A stretch of DNA of 14,840 nucleotides from assembly GCA_045627405.1 (NCBI GenBank), contig JAZQNP010000050.1, positions 1 through 14,840 on the forward strand, written 5' to 3'. This DNA is from Firm-04 sp045627405 (GTDB lineage: Bacteria > Bacillota > Clostridia > Oscillospirales > Ruminococcaceae). Shown here in pieces: positions 12,885-14,840 of this stretch (position 1 is its first letter; each line of letters starts with the position of its first letter). Below the pieces are notes generated by a model. The model did not search any database. It was not told the origin of the DNA and saw only the letters and a program-made list of their open reading frames with translations. Both the position numbers and the translations under genes were made by a program.

Positions 12885-13508
12885 TTATGCAAAATACGCT
12901 GCAAAGTCTGCGAGCTGTTCCGGATCCGTGCAGAGTGCGCCGTCCGGAATCCGGATCAGATCCAATGCACCTAGTTCTTGCAGTGCCGGCGCAATCAGAT
13001 AGCCGTATGTTTCTTGAAGTGCAGCAACATTCTCTGCTGTCAGCGCGCAGGACTGTGCCGCAATCGCCTCTGACGCAAGCTGATACTGCTCCTGCGCCTT
13101 TTCGAGAAATTCGGCTCCCTGCCGGATCCCGATCGGAAGCTGCAAGATCGCCCCGACGGAATCCTGTGCAATCAGCCGGTATTCGCTGTCTGAGCAGGCA
13201 AGTGCCGCACAGTCCGAAAAATACTGCACACTGACTGCCTGCGCCGCGCTGCGCTCCTCCGGCGCAACATCCAGCAGATTATCAGAACGGAGGCTGTATG
13301 CCGCGTCACTCTCTATGACCGCTTCCCGCTTTTCATAAAAGGCATCATAAGCGGCTGCCAGCTCCTCCGGTATCGCGCCGGTGGTTTCAACAGCGACAGA
13401 TTCTGTCAGATCCCGCGCTTCCTGCCGTTCCTTTGTGTTGCAGGCAGCAAGCATCGGCAAACAGCATGCCGCCACCGTGATCAGCGAAGCGTATTGCAAC
13501 AGTTTCAT
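12885..13508 (-). CDS. Small secreted lipoprotein, unknown function
   Basis: A 207-residue protein from ATG 13508, with an AAAGGGG site about 8 bases upstream. Residues 1-22 are a lipoprotein signal peptide with lipobox LAAC ending at C23; C15 and C16 lie earlier in the hydrophobic stretch but fit the lipobox less well. The mature part is acidic, Ala/Glu-rich and probably all helical, with scattered cysteines (C100, C105, C154, C193). I recognise no enzymatic motif and no family. It has its own promoter and its 3' end faces the MITE-like element 22 bp away; the XRE gene converges on it. It is likely anchored to the outer face of the cytoplasmic membrane. Confidence 0.8.
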   Translation of the reverse strand: MKLLQYASLITVAACCLPMLAACNTKERQEARDLTESVAVETTGAIPEELAAAYDAFYEKREAVIESDAAYSLRSDNLLDVAPEERSAAQAVSVQYFSDCAALACSDSEYRLIAQDSVGAILQLPIGIRQGAEFLEKAQEQYQLASEAIAAQSCALTAENVAALQETYGYLIAPALQELGALDLIRIPDGALCTDPEQLADFAAYFA

Positions 13509-13607
13509 ACAAAGCACCCCTTTCTGAGTTTTCATCTGATGAATGAAGATAAGCGAACGGAACACTGCTTTTGCACCTATACTTGAAACAGCATTCTTCC
13601 TTCTTAC

Positions 13608-13636
13608 AGTATACCCTATGCCGTCAGAATTGTCAA
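13608..13636 (-). promoter_or_regulatory. Promoter of the small lipoprotein gene
   Basis: On the minus strand, TTGACA (13636-13631), a 17-base spacer and TATACT (13613-13608). The leader to ATG 13508 is about 93 bases, in which I see no recognised riboswitch. Confidence 0.87.
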
Positions 13637-13720
13637 GATTTCCGACGATTTGTAATGCTTTTTTCATATTTTATCCGGCTCGACACCCATGACCGCAAAA
13701 GCCGCGCAATCATCCACAAC

Positions 13721-13751
13721 AAAACACCCATCCCAAACGGATGGGTGTTTT
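13721..13751 (-). terminator. Terminator after the exported membrane protein gene
   Basis: A 13-bp perfect stem, AAAACACCCATCC (13721-13733) with GGATGGGTGTTTT (13739-13751), has a 5-base loop and starts 4 bp past the stop at 13755. T runs flank it on both strands, the better one on the plus strand. Confidence 0.88.
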
Positions 13752-13754
13752 TCG

Positions 13755-14771
13755 TCAGTTTGGTGATGAAATATATGCCTCTGTCCCGACTTCCGCAACC
13801 TCCTCCGGACGGACGGGATGCTGAAATTGCAGCTCGGAAAAACCGTACCACGGATTGCTTTCCCATGCTTCGCCGCGGGCTTCCATGATCTCAATTTCTT
13901 CCTCTGTGTAATCATTGGTGTTTACGCTTGTGAGACAAGACCAGCAGCAGTCCGCATCATAACGGGTACCGTCAGTCAGCACGGCAATCGGAACAAACGG
14001 CGAAATACGCTCATAGTTTCTTGCAATTTCAGGTACATCAAACGAATACAGATATACTGCAAACGGTGTGATGCGCCGGGTGCCGAAAAACACATCCTCC
14101 TCTGTAATGCTCTCTGCGGTCGGTGCGGTTGACAGTGTGAAATTTGCATCAAATACAATCGTATGCGGATTGTTTCCCCGCACATATCGTCCGGCTTCAT
14201 CAAAATCTTCGGCTTCATCGCGCAGCTGGATCCGGTCAAATACGATCTCACGGATTTTCGGGGCGGCGATTTCGCTTCTGTCAGCGACAGATACCTGCCA
14301 CGCACTTTCACAGCGATAGACATTTGCCGTATCTGTCGGGGTCAATGCCGTGATTCCGCCGAGCGATACGCTGCCGGATTCCCGTTCGCCGGAAAGATAC
14401 TGCGCACCCTCTGCCAAAAGATACGGATGCGCCCAGTCAAATCCCTCCGGCACGGTGACATCAAAGTATGCAAATCCGTACAGCCCGTCGGTCGCATACC
14501 CGGTCATTGTGATCGTATAGCCGTCTGCTGTGCAGCTTTGCAGATCCGAGACAAGACCGGTACCGAGTGTGGCAAGATCCTGCTCTATCTGCGCGGCGGT
14601 CTGCGGCTCTGTGAATTCATAATACTCATGCCAGTGCTGTCTTTTTGCCTCAATTTTCCCTGCATACGGCAGGATCATCGCGGCGGCTAGGGCGGCAGCC
14701 GAGGCGGTCTGTGCGATGCGCAGGGAACGCCGGACTGCCGGACGCTGCGCTTGCTTCATTTCCCGACGCAC
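13755..14771 (-). CDS. Exported membrane-anchored protein, possibly DUF4179/anti-sigma type
   Basis: Up to 338 residues from GTG 14771, or 334 from ATG 14759; neither has a convincing ribosome site. Residues 1-18 are strongly basic (Arg-rich). Residues 19-37 form one hydrophobic segment, so the remaining 300 residues should be outside, N-terminus in. The outer part is rich in beta-type strands, Asp/Glu and Tyr/Phe, with C275, C276 and C279 (CCWSC) near its end. A short N-terminal tail, one helix and a long extracellular beta domain resemble DUF4179 proteins that sit behind ECF sigma genes in Clostridia, but no diagnostic motif was found. The frame is continuous with the upstream partial reading frame except for one TGA at 14781-14783, so restart after termination is likely. 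A terminator follows it. Confidence 0.68.
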   Translation of the reverse strand: MRREMKQAQRPAVRRSLRIAQTASAAALAAAMILPYAGKIEAKRQHWHEYYEFTEPQTAAQIEQDLATLGTGLVSDLQSCTADGYTITMTGYATDGLYGFAYFDVTVPEGFDWAHPYLLAEGAQYLSGERESGSVSLGGITALTPTDTANVYRCESAWQVSVADRSEIAAPKIREIVFDRIQLRDEAEDFDEAGRYVRGNNPHTIVFDANFTLSTAPTAESITEEDVFFGTRRITPFAVYLYSFDVPEIARNYERISPFVPIAVLTDGTRYDADCCWSCLTSVNTNDYTEEEIEIMEARGEAWESNPWYGFSELQFQHPVRPEEVAEVGTEAYISSPN

Positions 14772-14780
14772 CGCTTTTTG

Positions 14781-14840
14781 TCACGCGCTGATGCGTTTTC
14801 CGCCGATTGTGATCCGGGAATCGGGGTCAAGACTTGTGAG
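14781..14840 (-). CDS. C-terminal end of an unidentified gene (start outside window)
   Basis: An open frame enters from the right edge on the minus strand and ends in TGA at 14783-14781 after 19 codons (LTSLDPDSRITIGGKRISA). The fragment is too short to name. It is in the same frame as the next gene, whose first possible start is only 9 bases after this stop. It may be a sigma factor gene or the broken N-terminal part of the same protein; the sequence at hand does not decide. Confidence 0.4.
   Translation of the reverse strand, partial: LTSLDPDSRITIGGKRISA

Noticed and set aside
12872..12889. Two tandem copies of GCCGTTAT beside the MITE-like element
   Set aside because: Only two 8-bp copies, overlapping the stop region of the lipoprotein gene; too little to call a repeat array or an attachment site.

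Overview
The window looks like ordinary chromosome from a GC-moderate Bacillota bacterium of class Clostridia, probably Oscillospiraceae/Ruminococcaceae. The reasons are the ssb-rpsR pair, a DnaD/DnaI-type primosome pair, strong AGGAGG ribosome sites, TTGACA/TATAAT promoters, and a B12-dependent methionine synthase split into two genes. I assign no genus.

Layout. (1) 1-506, plus strand: the 3' end of ssb and then rpsR, closed by a strong terminator. (2) 646-5108, minus strand, read right to left from a promoter at 5144-5172: a DnaD-like replication initiation protein, a DnaI/DnaC-like helicase loader, a uridine-kinase-family P-loop kinase, a YpsA-type SLOG protein and a membrane-anchored LCP-like protein with an eroded active site. 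(3) 5237-8306, minus strand, from a promoter at 8340-8368: ung, an unusual lipoprotein with three membrane helices, metF, and a free-standing MetH activation-domain protein with a Cys-rich tail. (4) 8532-11921, plus strand, from a perfect-consensus promoter at 8431-8459: a nitroreductase, a methionine synthase that ends after its cobalamin-binding domain, and dtd. (5) 12094-12699, plus strand: an XRE-type regulator fused to a desulforedoxin/superoxide-reductase-like module. Its stop codon is formed by the end of a 163-167 bp MITE-like element (12697-12863). (6) 12885-14840, minus strand: a small lipoprotein, an exported membrane-anchored protein (possibly of the DUF4179 anti-sigma type), and the last 19 codons of another reading frame.

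How the genes work together. Operons 3 and 4 diverge from a 225-bp control region and together encode a methionine branch. MetF makes 5-methyl-THF, the short MetH moves the methyl group to homocysteine through cobalamin, and the separate activation protein would re-methylate oxidised cobalamin with AdoMet. Neither operon has room for a SAM or B12 riboswitch in its leader. Operon 2 couples replication-restart proteins to a kinase and a SLOG protein of unknown role.

The observations I rate highest are the MITE that appears to have landed exactly in the TA of a stop codon and rebuilt it, the XRE-desulfoferrodoxin fusion with altered metal ligands, the split methionine synthase whose activator has a C-x3-C-x2-C-x5-C tail, and the degenerate LCP protein. 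No tRNA, rRNA, CRISPR array, transposase or prophage gene was seen, and no stretch longer than about 300 bases lacks a gene. I found no convincing wholly new multi-gene system.
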